From NCBI GenBank assembly GCA_964474045.1, contig CAYYRC010000003.1:62001-126000 (forward strand): 64,000 nucleotides of DNA. Reading direction: 5' to 3'. This document shows positions 63,831 to 64,000 of this stretch, piece by piece; positions within the stretch are counted from its first letter, which is position 1, and each line of letters opens with the position of its first letter. Under the pieces are notes generated by a model. It was not told the DNA's origin. It saw nothing but the letters and a program-made list of their open reading frames with translations, and made no database searches. Source of the stretch: JACJWR01 sp964474045. GTDB lineage: Bacteria; Actinomycetota; Actinomycetes; S36-B12; UBA10799. The translations under genes and the position numbers were made by a program.

Positions 63831-64000
63831 ATGGTTCGGATGTCGGTGGACCAGCGGCGCACTCACGCACGTGCAGTTGCCCGCCAACTGCTGGGCAGCG
63901 GAACGACGGCCGAGAAGCTCACACTCCGCTCCGTCGCAGAGGCTTCGGGCACGCCGCTGGCGACGCTGACCTACGCCTACCGATCTGTCACCGACCTGCT
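63831..64000 (+). CDS. TetR-family transcriptional regulator, N-terminal part (3' truncated by window)
   Basis: An ATG at 63831 opens a frame to the window end (~57 residues). QRRTHARAVARQLLGSGTTAEKLTLRSVAEASG-type sequence (cited by position ~8-40), then TPLATLTYAYRSVTDLL, is a TetR helix-turn-helix with the recognition helix ending in the Tyr-containing turn. It is divergent from the broken MFS pump by 114 bases, the usual place for that pump's repressor. The effector domain is outside the window. Confidence 0.75.
   Translation, partial: MVRMSVDQRRTHARAVARQLLGSGTTAEKLTLRSVAEASGTPLATLTYAYRSVTDL

Overview
The window is a high-GC genome segment from an actinobacterium. Supporting evidence: strong G/C third-position bias, many GTG starts and start/stop overlaps, and the actinobacterial genes helY, rbpA, separate lnt and ppm1, the dprE1/dprE2 pair, a PdtaR-like ANTAR regulator and the order alaS-ruvX-mltG-aroE-pil-aroCKBQ-pepQ-efp-nusB. 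I cannot name the genus. Many genes carry a TANNNT hexamer 6-7 bases before the start codon, as expected for leaderless mRNAs.

Layout. 1-8.8 kb (+): end of helY, an M24 peptidase, an acyl-CoA dehydrogenase, an Lrp regulator, an amidohydrolase, lnt-ppm1 (lipoprotein acylation and polyprenol-phosphate mannose) and fxsA, closed by a strong hairpin. 8.8-19.5 kb: rbpA (probable SigR-type promoter), a glycerophosphodiesterase, two overlapping patatin genes, an MTHFR-like gene, a membrane protein, a DUF1989 protein, two hotdog proteins, a HAD phosphatase, and polA with a second shikimate kinase. 19.6-22.7 kb: the decaprenyl-phosphate arabinose pathway (ubiA-type transferase, dprE1, dprE2). 22.8-30.0 kb: a branched-chain amino acid type ABC importer whose permease LivH has an extracytoplasmic domain; the binding protein livK lies apart, beyond a repeat element and an AbiEi/DUF559-like gene.

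30.2-59.5 kb is mostly one minus-strand block: aspS, alaS, ruvX, mltG, aroE, the type IV pilus genes pilB-pilT-pilC, a foreign-looking segment, then pilW-like, pilX-like, pilD, pilM, pilN, pilO, the shikimate operon aroC-aroK-aroB-aroQ with pepQ and efp, and nusB. The foreign-looking segment (about 42.3-47.4 kb) holds a Ni/Co transporter under a textbook Nur box, an ArsR-like regulator and a three-domain secreted beta-glucanase, with two copies of a repeat. No major pilin gene is visible where pilA is expected, and the pilW-like gene is fused to a GAP-family membrane protein. 59.6-64 kb: a VanX-like lipoprotein, hisS, a glyoxalase-II-like hydrolase, an MFS pump broken by a deletion, and a TetR gene running off the end.

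The most unusual signal is a family of intergenic elements, each with two direct then two inverted copies of a short motif at rigid spacing. Three copies (27.2, 43.6, 47.2 kb) use steps of about 52, 41 and 41 bases, close to whole helical turns. A fourth element (62.5 kb) with an unrelated motif has the same layout at an exact 19-base period.
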